Source of the DNA: Mesorhizobium sp. B2-8-5 | GTDB taxonomy: Bacteria > Pseudomonadota > Alphaproteobacteria > Rhizobiales > Rhizobiaceae | Assembly (NCBI RefSeq): GCF_006440675.2 | Contig: NZ_CP083951.1 | Coordinates: 3,691,501-3,755,500, forward strand | Reading direction: 5' to 3' | Length of the DNA stretch: 64,000 nt | In this document: positions 8,232-18,317 of the stretch, one piece after another | Layout of the letters: each line of letters opens with the position of its first letter | How positions within the stretch are numbered: position 1 is the stretch's first letter | Notes under the pieces: model-generated | The model's input: only the letters and a program-made list of their open reading frames with translations | Database searches by the model: none | Told to the model about the DNA's origin: nothing | Position numbers and translations under genes: made by a program

Positions 8232-9977
8232 TTGGCCTCCGCGGAACATCACATCGCCAGGCGGGGCGTGGCGTCGCCGCGGGCCGACGGCTTCATGACG
8301 TCAGGCCCGATATTCGGCCAGCGTCTGTCGGCGCTGGCCGTCCTGCTGGTCATCGCCGTGCTCTGCCTGTTGCCGATGGCGCGTCTCGTGCTTGCGGCGA
8401 TCGCGCCGGGCGGCGAGACCGATTTCGCCGCCTTCGCCGGGCGGCTTGCCAGCTCTGCCGCGCTCAAGGCGATGTGGCACACGCTGGACACGGCTTTTTT
8501 CGGCGCGCTGCTGGCGCTTTGCCTCGGCATTCCGTTCGCCGTCGCGGTGACGATGACCGATCTGCCGGGACGAAAGATCCTCGGGTTTCTTCTGCTTTTG
8601 CCGCTGATGATCGCGCCGCAGGTCACCGCGCTCGCCTGGCTGCATCTCTTCGGCCCATCGAGCACGCTGCTCGGTATGCTTGGGCTGGCGCCTGCGCCCG
8701 GGACCGGCAATCCCATGCTTGGCCGTGGCGGCATCATCCTTCTCTATGGCGTCCAGCATGCGCCGATCGTGTTCATCACCATGCGGGCAGGGCTGTCGCG
8801 CGTGCCGCGCGATCTGGTCGAGGCGGCGCGCTCCTGCGGCGAGCGGCCGCTCGGCGTATTGCGGACCATCGTACTGCCCGTCGTGCGGCCCTATGTGGTG
8901 GCCGCCGCGGCGCTTGCCTTCGTCTCGGGCGTCGGCAATTTCGGCATACCGGCGCTGCTCGGCATGCCCGTCAACTATCTGACGCTGCCAACTTTGATCT
9001 ATCAGGACCTGTCGAGTTTTGGCCCGAGCGTGTTGCCGCAGATCGCGGCGCTGTCGGTGCTGGTCGGCGCCCTGGCGCTGGCCGGCATGGTCTTCCAGTC
9101 GCTGGCGCTGCGCGGCACCGGGCATCGCATCGTTGCCGGCACGCCGGCGCAATTCGAGCTCGGAGGCTTGCGCATGCCGCTCGCCGGCGCGGGCTGGCTT
9201 GTCATCGGCCTGATCCTCATTCTGCCGGCCTGCGCGTTGCTGGCGACGTCGCTGGTGCCGTCCTTCGGCGTGCCGCTCAGTCCGCGGACGGCAACGATCG
9301 CCAACTATGTGGAAGTGCTTGTCCGGCAGGCGTCCACGGCGCGGGCCTTCCGCAATTCACTGCTCTTTGCCGGCGGCGCGGCGCTTATCCTCGCCCTTGG
9401 CGTCATTCCGATGGCCGCGCGGCTCGAACGTTTCGACAAGCGCTGGCGGCGTGTGCTCGGCGGCATCGTCGACCTGCCTTACACGATCCCCGGCGTGGTG
9501 CTGGCGATCGCCTGCATCCTTTTGTTCTTGCGGCCGCTGCCGCTGATCGGCAGCCTCTATGCGACCGCGTCGATCATCCTCGTCGCCTATGCGATGCGCT
9601 TCCTGACGCTGGCAATGAAACCGGTGACGACGGCCGTCGGGCAGATTCCGCGTGATCTCGAAGAGGCGGCGGCGGTGTCCGGCGCTGGTCCGTTCCGGCG
9701 GCTCGCAACGATCACCGCGCCGCTCGCGGCGCCCGCGGCCGTTGCGGGCGGGCTGCTGGTGTTCATGAGTGCTTTCAACGAGTTGACGGTCTCGGCGCTG
9801 CTGTGGTCGAGCGGCAAGGAAACGCTCGGCGTCGTGCTGTTCAGCCTGGAAGAGGCCGGGCTCGGCACGCAGGCAGCGGCAATCGCGGTATCCACGATCA
9901 TCGTCGTGATCGCGCTGCTTCTGGCGCTTGATCGGTTCGGGCGCCGCTTGCCGGCCGGCGTGTTGCCCTGGCGCTAA
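8232..9977 (+). CDS. ABC importer permease with two fused membrane domains (FbpB/ThiP-like)
   Basis: A 581-residue inner membrane protein with two tandem binding-protein-dependent transport domains, each ending in an EAA-type loop that contacts the ATPase (DLVEAARSCGERPLGVLRTIVLP split across about residues 196-218, and DLEEAAAVSGAGPFRRLATI in the second half). One polypeptide therefore supplies both halves of the channel. The TTG start at 8232 has a GGAAGGG ribosome-binding site; an in-frame ATG at 8295 lacks one. It belongs with the binding protein upstream. The matching ATPase is encoded on the opposite strand, converging 1 bp away. Confidence 0.88.
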   Translation: MASAEHHIARRGVASPRADGFMTSGPIFGQRLSALAVLLVIAVLCLLPMARLVLAAIAPGGETDFAAFAGRLASSAALKAMWHTLDTAFFGALLALCLGIPFAVAVTMTDLPGRKILGFLLLLPLMIAPQVTALAWLHLFGPSSTLLGMLGLAPAPGTGNPMLGRGGIILLYGVQHAPIVFITMRAGLSRVPRDLVEAARSCGERPLGVLRTIVLPVVRPYVVAAAALAFVSGVGNFGIPALLGMPVNYLTLPTLIYQDLSSFGPSVLPQIAALSVLVGALALAGMVFQSLALRGTGHRIVAGTPAQFELGGLRMPLAGAGWLVIGLILILPACALLATSLVPSFGVPLSPRTATIANYVEVLVRQASTARAFRNSLLFAGGAALILALGVIPMAARLERFDKRWRRVLGGIVDLPYTIPGVVLAIACILLFLRPLPLIGSLYATASIILVAYAMRFLTLAMKPVTTAVGQIPRDLEEAAAVSGAGPFRRLATITAPLAAPAAVAGGLLVFMSAFNELTVSALLWSSGKETLGVVLFSLEEAGLGTQAAAIAVSTIIVVIALLLALDRFGRRLPAGVLPWR

Positions 9978-9978
9978 A

Positions 9979-11022
9979 TCAGGCGCTCGGCACCACCCAA
10001 GCGTCCGACACGGCGACATGCACGCGCTGTCCCGCCGCCAGTGCCTCCGCGCTGTCGACGAGCAGGTGCTGGCCGGGCTCGGCGAGCGCCAGCCGCACTT
10101 CATGCACCGGCCCGCGGTAGACGCTGTCCAGCACCGTCGCGGGCAGTCCCTCGGCCGCGATGCGCAAGGCTTCCGGGCGTAGCAGGACCTTGACCGCACC
10201 GGCCGGTTTGTCGTGGCTGCGCGCCGTGAGCCGGTGGCCGGCGATATCGATGATCGAGGCTTTGTCCGAATGGCCGACGGTGTTGCCTGAGACCAGGCTG
10301 CCGCGACCGACGAAACCAGCAACAGCGGCGTCGGCGGGAGAGCGATAGATTTCCCGTGGGGGTGCTGCCTGCAGCAGTCGGCCTTTGCTCATCACAGCGA
10401 CGCGGTCGGCAAGCGCCAGGGCCTCGGCCTGGTCATGCGTGACATAGACGATGGTCGCGCCGGTGCGGCGATGGATATCGCGGAAGGCGTCGACCATGGC
10501 CGCGCGCAGATGCATGTCGAGATTGGCGAGCGGCTCGTCGAACAGGATGATGCCTGACTCGGCGACCAGGCAGCGGGCCAGCGCGACGCGCTGCCGCTGA
10601 CCGCCCGACAACTCGTCGATGCGGCGCTTGGCGAAACCGCCGAGGCCGACGATATCGAGGACCGAAGCGACGCGGGCAGGGATGGCGGCGGAGGGAACAT
10701 GCCTGGCCTTCAGCGGATAGGCGACGTTTTCGGCGACATCCATATGCGGCCACAGCGCGTAGGATTGGAAAACGACGCCGACATTGCGCGCCTCCGGCGG
10801 CAGCTGCCGCTTCGGGTCGGCGACAAGCGCATCGCCAAGGAAAACGCGGCCTTCGCTCGGCGCCTCGAAGCCGGCGATCAACCGCAGCATCGTCGTCTTG
10901 CCGCAGCCGGAAGGGCCGAGCAGCGCCGTGAAAGATCCCTGCGGAAAGGCCAGCGAAACGCCGTCCAGCGGGGTGGTGCCGCTATAGCGCTTGACCAGAG
11001 ACTCGACCCGGATTTCGCTCAT
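9979..11022 (-). CDS. ABC importer ATP-binding protein (FbpC-like)
   Basis: A 347-residue ATPase. Walker A is GPSGCGKTT near residue 40, the signature is LSGGQRQRVALARC, Walker B is IILFDEPLANLD, and the H-loop is VYVTHDQAEALALAD. A C-terminal regulatory TOBE-like region follows (VKVLLRPEALRI onward), as in ferric and spermidine/putrescine-type importers. The frame is open to 11121, but ATG 11022 (MSEIRVESLVKRYSG) is the normal family start. It should power the permease at 8232-9977, yet it is transcribed convergently from its own promoter upstream of 11022, which is unusual for an importer operon. Confidence 0.9.
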   Translation of the reverse strand: MSEIRVESLVKRYSGTTPLDGVSLAFPQGSFTALLGPSGCGKTTMLRLIAGFEAPSEGRVFLGDALVADPKRQLPPEARNVGVVFQSYALWPHMDVAENVAYPLKARHVPSAAIPARVASVLDIVGLGGFAKRRIDELSGGQRQRVALARCLVAESGIILFDEPLANLDMHLRAAMVDAFRDIHRRTGATIVYVTHDQAEALALADRVAVMSKGRLLQAAPPREIYRSPADAAVAGFVGRGSLVSGNTVGHSDKASIIDIAGHRLTARSHDKPAGAVKVLLRPEALRIAAEGLPATVLDSVYRGPVHEVRLALAEPGQHLLVDSAEALAAGQRVHVAVSDAWVVPSA

Positions 11023-11227
11023 TTTTTCGCCCGCGGCAGCTGTGATGGCCGGCAATACGGTGGAAATCCGGCATTGGCAATGCAGCCGGTATCGATCCGG
11101 ACTGACGCCGATCCGCCGCACCGACTCTTCATCGCACTGAGGTCACATTTGCGAGTCAGAAGGCCGCAAAAGCAACTTTTCACATCGAGCGGCGTTGCTC
11201 CGGCTACGCCAGTTCGGGAGACAGGGA

Positions 11228-11533
11228 ATGGACAGATTGCAATTCGAGGTGCCGGTGCGCATCACGCCCGCGCCCGGCCTGCCGGTCGAGGAAATCTACA
11301 GCGTCGAGCAGGCGCTCGATTTCCTGCAGGATTGGCCGAAGCGCCGGCAGGGCAAGGTCTACGAAGCCGCGTTCAACGCCTGTTTCGGCGCGACGGTCGA
11401 CGTGGCCAGCGCCGAGGAAGCCTGCCGCGCGTTCGCTGCCTTCTGCCGCGTCAGCGGATTGCTGGCGAGGGACGCGATGTTCCCCGGCAAGCGTGGCAGC
11501 GCGACAGGGACGTATCGCGAGGCGCGCGCTTAA
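11228..11533 (+). CDS. DUF982 domain protein
   Basis: A 101-residue cytosolic protein. The central pattern, YSVEQALDFLQDWPKRRQGK followed by AACFGA-like helix text and a final EEACRAFAAFCRVSGLL, is that of the DUF982 family, which is abundant in rhizobia and has no known function. The ATG at 11228 follows GGGAGACAGGGA, a good ribosome-binding site; the frame extends to 11195 without one. It is divergent from the ABC ATPase gene. Confidence 0.75.
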   Translation: MDRLQFEVPVRITPAPGLPVEEIYSVEQALDFLQDWPKRRQGKVYEAAFNACFGATVDVASAEEACRAFAAFCRVSGLLARDAMFPGKRGSATGTYREARA

Positions 11534-11560
11534 AGCGCGGCGCGCTTTGAGCCTTTGCAA
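11530..11560. repeat. Short extragenic palindrome related to the one at 4451
   Basis: AAAGCGC and GCGCTTT form a short perfect inverted repeat directly after the DUF982 stop codon. Its flank GCGCTTTGAGCCTTTG matches GCGCTTTAAGCCTTTG at the edge of the large palindrome near 4490, so it looks like a reduced copy of the same repeat family. It may also serve as a terminator between the convergent DUF982 and hydroxylase genes. Confidence 0.5.
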
Positions 11561-11565
11561 CTGGT

Positions 11566-12252
11566 TCAGCCGCCGAACGACACGCCACGATAGCGCATCC
11601 CCACCTGCACGCCGCGCACGATCACACGCGACAGGATTTCCATGTCCAGCGGCATTTGCGGACGCCACACGTCGAGGAGGAGAGCGACGCGGGGCTGATC
11701 CGAGTTGTTCATAACCTCGTGCTCGAACGTGTCGTCCCATAGCATGCACTCGCCGTCGGCGATGCGCCGTTCCTCGTGATCGATCATCATGATCGTTGCC
11801 GGACGGCCGTCCGGCTGTTTCGGGATGACCAGGCCAAGATGGAACCGCATGATGCCGCGAAAAGGTCCGCGGTGCGCCGGGATGTGCTTGCGCGGGGCCA
11901 GGAATGAGACAGCTGCCGATTTGACCTCCGGGCACTCCGCAAGCAGCCGGCTCAGGACCGGCATGCGCGCGAGGTTTTCCGGGACCGTCATGTCATAGGC
12001 CTTGAGCACGAACATGCGCCAGTCGAGACCGTCGTTGGCCGAGATATCGGCCTGCTCCGGCATGATGTCGTGGAAGCGCGGCGCGTTGTTCAGCTTCGCC
12101 GCCAGCGCCTCGTCGCGGATATCCCGCCAGGCGGCGGTGAACTTCGCGGCATTGGGAAAATGCGTGCCGGCATCAAGAATGGCCGGTGCATCTATGCGTT
12201 TCTCATAGATACGGCGGACCAGATTGGTTCCCAGATCGTAGGCGCCTGACAT
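11566..12252 (-). CDS. Aspartyl/asparaginyl beta-hydroxylase family protein
   Basis: A 228-residue protein of the Asp_Arg_Hydrox (PF05118-like) Fe(II)/2-oxoglutarate dioxygenase family. The jelly-roll core is visible: KHIPAHRGPFRGIMRFHLGL carries the first metal His region and FEHEVMNNSDQPRVALLLDV the distal His and the 2-oxoglutarate-binding Arg. Bacterial members hydroxylate proteins, peptides or lipids such as ornithine lipids; the substrate cannot be deduced. The ATG at 12252 is followed upstream by a tandem 11-bp repeat (12275-12296) that may be part of its promoter. Confidence 0.82.
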   Translation of the reverse strand: MSGAYDLGTNLVRRIYEKRIDAPAILDAGTHFPNAAKFTAAWRDIRDEALAAKLNNAPRFHDIMPEQADISANDGLDWRMFVLKAYDMTVPENLARMPVLSRLLAECPEVKSAAVSFLAPRKHIPAHRGPFRGIMRFHLGLVIPKQPDGRPATIMMIDHEERRIADGECMLWDDTFEHEVMNNSDQPRVALLLDVWRPQMPLDMEILSRVIVRGVQVGMRYRGVSFGG

Positions 12253-12274
12253 CTCATTACCTCAACGACGCTGT

Positions 12275-12296
12275 TATGTAGTGGGTATATAGTGGG
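12275..12296. promoter_or_regulatory. Tandem 11-bp repeat upstream of hydroxylase gene
   Basis: TATGTAGTGGG and TATATAGTGGG lie head to tail, 22 bp before the hydroxylase start codon on the minus strand. The 11-bp period puts both copies on the same helix face, which suggests an operator. The minus-strand reading is A/T-rich and could also supply a -10 element. Confidence 0.3.
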
Positions 12297-12369
12297 ATAT
12301 TGCTTGCGGGCATGGCTCACGGGAATTTGTTCGGGCCGTTCGTGACGGATAGGCAGCACGGCTCACCGG

Positions 12370-13863
12370 TCATTGCGTCTTCGATGCCAGCCGCGGACCG
12401 GTGCGGACATCGATGATTTCGGGCCTGGCGGTGTCGATCGCGCCGTTCCAGCCACCGCCGAGCGCCTTGTTGAGGGCTATATAATCGGTGGCGATCGAGA
12501 CGCGGCTTTGCAGGACGGAGTCGTCGGCGGAATAGGCCGACCGCTGGGCATCGAGCACATCGAGAAGGCTGGTCTCTCCAGCCTTGTAGAGCGTTCCTTC
12601 AAGCCGCGCGGCATCGCCATAAGACTTCGCGGAGGAGGCGAGCTTGCCGTTTCTGATGCGCTCCTGCGACAGCGAAACCGTGGCGTTTTCCACGTCTTCC
12701 AGAGCCGTCAGCACGGCGGACTTGTAGGCCACGAAATACTGATCGCGTTGGGCTTTGGCGACGTCCACGGCCGCCTGCAGCTGGCCGGCGTTGAACAATG
12801 GCACGCTGAGCGTGGGGCCAAAGGACCAGCCGATGGTGGAGTTCTTGCCGAGATCGCCGAGCTTGAGGGCCGTGGTGCTGATGTCGCCGGTCAGGCTGAC
12901 GCTCGGATAACGCGCCGCCTCGGCCTGGCCGATCTTGGCGGTGGACTGCGCATATTGCCGCTCGGCCAAGCGCACGTCCGGACGGGTGAGCAGGATGTCG
13001 GCCGGGATGCCGGTCGGAATCGGCAGGCGCGGCGCCGGGATCGGTCCGGCGCGCTTCAAGCGCTCGGTGAGCGCCGCCGGCGGTCGCCCGGTCAGCACGG
13101 AAAGGCGATGCACAGCCTCGGCATAGCTCGCTTCCAGGCTCGGAACGCCGGCTTCCGTGCCGCTGGCCTGTCCATCCGCCTTGGCGACATCCGCCGCGGT
13201 CGCCGAGCCGGCCAGAGCCATGGTGCGGGTGAGCTGGGCGGTTTGCCGCTGCGACGCCGCAGAGCGCCGGGCAAGCGCTATACGGGCCTGATAGCCGCGT
13301 GCTTGGACGTAGTTCGAGGTCACGTCGCCAATCAGCGTGAGAAGGGTTGAACGCAGTTCTTCTTCGGAGGCGTCCAGTCCGTAGCTCGCCGCCTCGACGC
13401 CCCTGTGGTTGGCGCCGAAGAGGTCGAGTTCCCAGCTGGAATCGAAGCCTGCCTGATACTGGCTGTAGGTCTCGCTGGCCGTCGTGCCCGCGGTGGTGGC
13501 CGAGACCCTGTTGCGGGTGGCCGAGGCCGAACCGTCGGTGGATGGAAGCAATGTGCCTACCGACTGGCGGTAGCTCGCCCGCGCCTCGCGGATCTTGGCC
13601 TTGGCGGTGGCGACATCGAGATTGCCGGCAACCGCTTCGTCGACAAGCGCGTTCAGCTCGGGGTCGCGCAGGCGCTGCCACCATTTCGACAATTGCGCCG
13701 GCTTGGCCGGGTTCGCCGCTTTCTGCCCGCTCCAGTTCGCCGGCATTGCCAGCAGAGGCTTCTGGTAATCCGGACCGACGACGCATCCCGAGAGCAGGGC
13801 AGTGGCAAGCGCGGGCAAAAAGAGCCCCTTCGCGGTCGCGAAACCGCGTTCAAAATCAAACAT
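12370..13863 (-). CDS. RND efflux outer-membrane lipoprotein, NodT family
   Basis: A 497-residue TolC-like channel protein. The N-terminus ends in the lipobox LLSGC, so the mature protein is acylated at Cys and anchored in the outer membrane. The two long helical repeats of the OEP family are visible, with signatures such as VDVAKAQRDQYF and TLYKAGETSLLDVLDAQRS. It lies 13 bp after the second RND permease and is the last gene of the operon, so it probably serves as exit duct for both pumps encoded upstream. NodT-family members transport dyes, antibiotics or plant compounds. Confidence 0.92.
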   Translation of the reverse strand: MFDFERGFATAKGLFLPALATALLSGCVVGPDYQKPLLAMPANWSGQKAANPAKPAQLSKWWQRLRDPELNALVDEAVAGNLDVATAKAKIREARASYRQSVGTLLPSTDGSASATRNRVSATTAGTTASETYSQYQAGFDSSWELDLFGANHRGVEAASYGLDASEEELRSTLLTLIGDVTSNYVQARGYQARIALARRSAASQRQTAQLTRTMALAGSATAADVAKADGQASGTEAGVPSLEASYAEAVHRLSVLTGRPPAALTERLKRAGPIPAPRLPIPTGIPADILLTRPDVRLAERQYAQSTAKIGQAEAARYPSVSLTGDISTTALKLGDLGKNSTIGWSFGPTLSVPLFNAGQLQAAVDVAKAQRDQYFVAYKSAVLTALEDVENATVSLSQERIRNGKLASSAKSYGDAARLEGTLYKAGETSLLDVLDAQRSAYSADDSVLQSRVSIATDYIALNKALGGGWNGAIDTARPEIIDVRTGPRLASKTQ

Positions 13864-13876
13864 TTGAGAGAAACCT

Positions 13877-16800
13877 TTATTCCGGAGTGGCTGTGGCTTG
13901 TGTCCCGCCTATATCCTGCTTGGCCGCCTTGCCCCTGAAGATGCGGCGCACCGTGACGAACAACAGCGGCACGAGGAAGACGCCGATCGCGGTCGCCGCG
14001 ATCATGCCGCCCATGACGCCGATGCCGACCGAGTTCTGCGCGCCGGAGCCGGCGCCGCTGGCGATCGCAAGCGGCGTGACGCCCAGGATGAAGGCCAGCG
14101 ACGTCATCAGGATCGGCCGCAGGCGTTGTCGCGCCGCCTCGAGCGTCGCCTCGACCAATCCCATTCCGGCCGACTGCCGCTCAATGGCGAACTCGACGAT
14201 GAGGATGGCGTTCTTGGCGGCAAGACCGATCGTGGTCAGCAGCCCGACCTTGAAATAGACGTCGTTGGTCTGCCCGAACAGGCTTGCCGCCGCCAGCGCG
14301 CCGAAGATACCGATCGGCACCGACAGCATGACGGCGAACGGGATCGACCAGCTCTCGTAAAGCGCGGCAAGGCAGAGGAAGACGACCAGCGCCGAAATCG
14401 CGTAGAGCGACATCGCCTGGTTGCCGGAAAGCCTCTCCTGATGCGACAGCCCGGTCCATTCATGCGAATATCCGGCCGGCAGTTGCGCGACCAGCCTGTC
14501 GATCTCGTCCATCGCCGCGCCGGAGCTTTGGCCCGCCGCCGCCGCGCCCTGGATCTCCACCGCGGCCGAGCCGTTGTAGCGTTCGAGGCGGGGCGATCCG
14601 TAGGTCCAGTGGCTGGAGGCGAAGGCCGAGAACGGCACCATGGCGCCGCCGGAGTTGCGGACCTGCCATTTGTCGAGGTCTTCCGGCTGCATGCGGAAGT
14701 CCGGGTCCGATTGCAGATAGACCGGCTTCACCCGGCCGCGATCGATGAAGTCGTTGACGTAGTCGCTGCCCCAGGCGGTCGACAGCGTGTTGTTGATGTC
14801 GGCAAGGCTGATGCCCAGCGCGCTCGCTTTTTCCTGGTCGATATCGACCGAGAATTGCGGCTGATCCTCCTGGCCGTTGGGGCGGGTGTTGGCGAGCGGC
14901 GTGCTCTTCGCGGCCAAGCCCAGCAGCTGGTTGCGCGTCTGGATCAGCGCTTCATGGCCGGCGCCATTGACGTCCTGGAGGTAGAAATCGAAGCCGTTGG
15001 TGTTGCCGAACCCCTGGATGGCGGGCGGGGCGAGCGCGAAAACCTGCGCGTCCCTGATCTTGGAGAAGGCGCCCATGGCGCGGCCGGCGACCGCCGATGC
15101 GGCGAGAGCCGGCGTCTTGCGCTGGTCGAAGTCCTTCAGCCGCACGAAGGCGATGCCGACATTCTGTCCGGCGCCGCCGAAGCCGAAGCCGGAAGCGGTG
15201 AACACGCCTTCGACCGCGTCCTTCTCCTCGTTCAGATAGTGGTTGGTCACCTCGGCCAGCACGCGCTCGGTGCGATCCTGCGTCGCGCCGACCGGCAGGG
15301 ATGCGCTGGTGATCAGGATGCCCTGATCCTCGTCCGGCAGGAACGAGCTCGGCAGCCGGGCGAACATCCAGCCCATGGCGATGACGATGGCCAGGAACAC
15401 GGCCAGGAAGCGCCACGACCGGTTGATGATGCCGTGCGAGCCGTCGCGATAGGCGATCGTGCCGCGATCGAAGACGCGGTTGAACCAGCCGAACGGACCT
15501 TTCTGCGTCGCGTGGTTCTTGGCCGGCCGCAGGATCGTGGCGCATAGCGCCGGCGTCAGCACCAGCGCGACCAGCACCGAGAGCACCATCGCCGAGACAA
15601 TGGTGACGGAGAATTGCCGGTAGATGATGCCGGTGGAGCCGCCGAAGAAGGCCATCGGCACGAACACGGCCGACAGCACGGTGGCGATGCCGATCAGCGC
15701 GCCGGTGATCTCGTGCATCGATTTGCGCGTCGCCTCTTTCGGCGGCAGGCCTTCCTCCTGCATCACGCGCTCGACATTCTCGACCACGACGATGGCGTCG
15801 TCGACGAGCAGGCCGATGGCCAAAACCATGGCGAACATGGTGAGCGTGTTGATCGAATAGCCGAAGAAGGAAAGCACGCCGAATGTGCCGAGCAGCACCA
15901 CCGGCACCGCGATCGTCGGGATGATGGTGGCGCGCAGGTTCTGCAGGAAAAGCAGCATCACCAGGAAAACCAGCACGATCGCTTCGGCGAGCGTCTTCAC
16001 CACTTCCTCGATCGACAGGCGCACGAAGGGCGAGGTGTCGTATGGGTAGACGACCTCGACGCCTTGCGGGAAGGTCGAGCTCAGGCGATTGATCGTCGCG
16101 CGCACCGCCTCGGCGGTGCTGATGGCGTTGGCGCCGGTCGCCAGGTTGACGGCGACGCCGGCGGCAGGCTTGCCGTTGTAATGGGCCTGCGTGGTGTAGC
16201 TTTCGGCGCCGATCTCGACCTTGGCGACGTCGTTCAGCCGAACCAGCGAGCCGTCGGTATTGCTCTTGAGGATGATGTTGCGGAACTGTTCGGCGGTTTG
16301 CAGCCGGCTCTTGGCCGTCACCGTGGCGTTGAGCTGCTGGCCCTTGCGCGCCGGCAAGCCGCCGAGCTGGCCCGCCGAAACCTGCGTGTTCTGCGCTTCG
16401 ATGGCGGTGGCGACATCGTTCGGCATCAGCGCGTATTGCGCCAATTTGTCGGGGTCGAGCCAGATGCGCATGGCATAGCCGGAGCCGAAGAGCTGCGTCG
16501 AGCCGACGCCTTCGACGCGCTTCAGCGTGTCGTTGACGGTGCTGTCGACATAATCGGCAAGGTCGGTCGAGTTCATCTTGCCGTCGCTGGAGACGAAGCC
16601 GATGACCATCAGGAAGCCGGTCGAGGATTTGGAGACGGTGATGCCGTTGCTCTGGACGACCTGGGGCAGCTGCGACTGCACCAGCTGCAGCTTGTTCTGC
16701 GTCTGAACCTGGGCCGTATCCGCGTTGGCGGCGCTGGTGAAGGTCAGCGTGATCGAAGCCTGACCGGTCGAGGTCGACGTCGCCATCATGTAATCGAGAT

Positions 16801-17020
16801 TATCGATGCCGGTCATGCCCTGCTCGATGACCTTGGTCACCGAGTTCTCGACGGTCTGGGCATCGGCGCCGGGATAGGTGGCGCTGATATTGACGGTGGT
16901 CGGCGCGATCTGCGGATATTGCGAGATCGGCAGCGATTGCAGCGCGAGCAGGCCGCCCAGCATGATCACGATGGCGATCACCCAGGCGAAGATCGGCCGG
17001 TTGATGAAGAAACCCGACAT
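13877..17020 (-). CDS. RND multidrug efflux permease, HAE1 family (pump 2)
   Basis: A 1047-residue AcrB/MexB-like proton-drug antiporter with twelve membrane helices and two large periplasmic loops. The N-terminus [20 protein letters not shown] is characteristic, and the proton-relay aspartate pair is seen in [17 protein letters not shown]. The frame runs upstream to 17074, but the ATG at 17020 gives the canonical start. It lies 4 bp after its adaptor gene and 13 bp before the outer-membrane lipoprotein gene, so it forms a full tripartite pump with them. Substrate is unknown. Confidence 0.94.
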   Translation of the reverse strand: MSGFFINRPIFAWVIAIVIMLGGLLALQSLPISQYPQIAPTTVNISATYPGADAQTVENSVTKVIEQGMTGIDNLDYMMATSTSTGQASITLTFTSAANADTAQVQTQNKLQLVQSQLPQVVQSNGITVSKSSTGFLMVIGFVSSDGKMNSTDLADYVDSTVNDTLKRVEGVGSTQLFGSGYAMRIWLDPDKLAQYALMPNDVATAIEAQNTQVSAGQLGGLPARKGQQLNATVTAKSRLQTAEQFRNIILKSNTDGSLVRLNDVAKVEIGAESYTTQAHYNGKPAAGVAVNLATGANAISTAEAVRATINRLSSTFPQGVEVVYPYDTSPFVRLSIEEVVKTLAEAIVLVFLVMLLFLQNLRATIIPTIAVPVVLLGTFGVLSFFGYSINTLTMFAMVLAIGLLVDDAIVVVENVERVMQEEGLPPKEATRKSMHEITGALIGIATVLSAVFVPMAFFGGSTGIIYRQFSVTIVSAMVLSVLVALVLTPALCATILRPAKNHATQKGPFGWFNRVFDRGTIAYRDGSHGIINRSWRFLAVFLAIVIAMGWMFARLPSSFLPDEDQGILITSASLPVGATQDRTERVLAEVTNHYLNEEKDAVEGVFTASGFGFGGAGQNVGIAFVRLKDFDQRKTPALAASAVAGRAMGAFSKIRDAQVFALAPPAIQGFGNTNGFDFYLQDVNGAGHEALIQTRNQLLGLAAKSTPLANTRPNGQEDQPQFSVDIDQEKASALGISLADINNTLSTAWGSDYVNDFIDRGRVKPVYLQSDPDFRMQPEDLDKWQVRNSGGAMVPFSAFASSHWTYGSPRLERYNGSAAVEIQGAAAAGQSSGAAMDEIDRLVAQLPAGYSHEWTGLSHQERLSGNQAMSLYAISALVVFLCLAALYESWSIPFAVMLSVPIGIFGALAAASLFGQTNDVYFKVGLLTTIGLAAKNAILIVEFAIERQSAGMGLVEATLEAARQRLRPILMTSLAFILGVTPLAIASGAGSGAQNSVGIGVMGGMIAATAIGVFLVPLLFVTVRRIFRGKAAKQDIGGTQATATPE

Positions 17021-17024
17021 CGCT

Positions 17025-18317
17025 TTAGTTTCCGGTTGCGCCGGAGGCCGGCTGCTTTGCGGCACCGGCGGCATTGCCGCCGGCGGGGGCGGCTGAGGCG
17101 GAGTTCTGCTCGCGGTCCTTGATCTCGCCGGTCGTTTCGTCGATCGTCACTTCGACCGCCGTCGCGTCGCCGCCGGCGCGCACCAGCTGCAGGCCCTCGA
17201 CGATGACGCGGTCGCCGTCGCCGACGCCGGAATCCACGAGCCAGTTGTTACCGACGCTGTTGCGCACGCTCAGCGTACGCTGCTCGACCTTGCCCTGGGC
17301 ATTGATCACCATGGCCGTCGCCTGGCCCTTGGGATCACGGGTGACGCCGCGCTGCGGCACCAGGAAGCTGTTTTGGGCTACGCCTTCCTCGACGATGGCG
17401 CGCACGTACATGCCCGGTAAGAGCAAGCGGTCGGGATTGGGGAACTGGGCTCTGAGCGCGAAGGTGCCGGTGGACTGGTCGACATTGGCGCCGGCGAATT
17501 CCATCTTGCCGTCCTCTGCGTAGATGGTGCCGTTGTCGAGCTTCAGCTTGACGCTGACATTGGCCCCGCTGAACTTCAGCCGGCCTTCGTTGATCGCCTG
17601 GCGCAGATTGAGCAGGTTGGTGCTCGATTGCGTGACGTCGACATTGATCGGGTCGAGCGAGCGAATGGTGGTCAGCACCGTCTCCTGGTTGGCCGTGACC
17701 AGCGCGCCCGGCGTCAATGACGATTTGTCGATCCGGCCGGCGATCGGCGCGGTGATCGAGGTGCGGTTGAGGCTGATCTTCGCGGTCTCGACGCTGGCCT
17801 TGGCCGACGCGACATCGGCTTGGGCCTGCGCCAGCGTCGCGGCGGCATCGTCGTAATCCTGCTTCGAGACCACGTTCTGCTTCAGCAGCCCGGAATAACG
17901 ATCGAATTTGGCCTGCGCGGTGGGCACCGCGGCTTCCGCCTTCTGCTGGGTGGCGACGGCGCTATCATAGGCGGCCTGATAGCTCGCCGGGTCAATAAGG
18001 TAGAGCGGCTGTCCCGCCACCACCTCGGCGCCTTCCTGGAACAGGCGCTGCTGGATGATGCCGTCGACCTGCGGGCGCACCTCGGCAATGAGAGAGGCCG
18101 CCGTGCGGCCCGGCAATTCGGCGGTGATCGCAACCGATTGCGGATGCAGCGTGACGACGCCGACCTCGGGCCTGCCGACGCCACCCATGCCGGCCGGCAC
18201 CTGGCTCTTTTCCTGCGAGCAGGCCGCCAGGAGAAGCGCGGCGCACAGAATTCCCGCCCAGGGAGACAGGCGGCGAGGCCTCGCCAGCAACAGAGAGCGG
18301 TCAGGCTTGATATGCAT
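17025..18317 (-). CDS. RND efflux periplasmic adaptor lipoprotein (pump 2)
   Basis: A 430-residue membrane fusion protein of the AcrA/MexA family with a lipobox LLLAAC near residue 33. The lipoyl/hairpin/beta-barrel layout is visible, from [20 protein letters not shown] through the coiled-coil hairpin ([16 protein letters not shown]) to the barrel ([15 protein letters not shown] region). The C-terminal tail is rich in Ala, Gly and Asn. Its start overlaps the end of the upstream RND permease gene by 17 bp, and its stop lies 4 bp before the downstream one. Confidence 0.92.
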   Translation of the reverse strand: MHIKPDRSLLLARPRRLSPWAGILCAALLLAACSQEKSQVPAGMGGVGRPEVGVVTLHPQSVAITAELPGRTAASLIAEVRPQVDGIIQQRLFQEGAEVVAGQPLYLIDPASYQAAYDSAVATQQKAEAAVPTAQAKFDRYSGLLKQNVVSKQDYDDAAATLAQAQADVASAKASVETAKISLNRTSITAPIAGRIDKSSLTPGALVTANQETVLTTIRSLDPINVDVTQSSTNLLNLRQAINEGRLKFSGANVSVKLKLDNGTIYAEDGKMEFAGANVDQSTGTFALRAQFPNPDRLLLPGMYVRAIVEEGVAQNSFLVPQRGVTRDPKGQATAMVINAQGKVEQRTLSVRNSVGNNWLVDSGVGDGDRVIVEGLQLVRAGGDATAVEVTIDETTGEIKDREQNSASAAPAGGNAAGAAKQPASGATGN

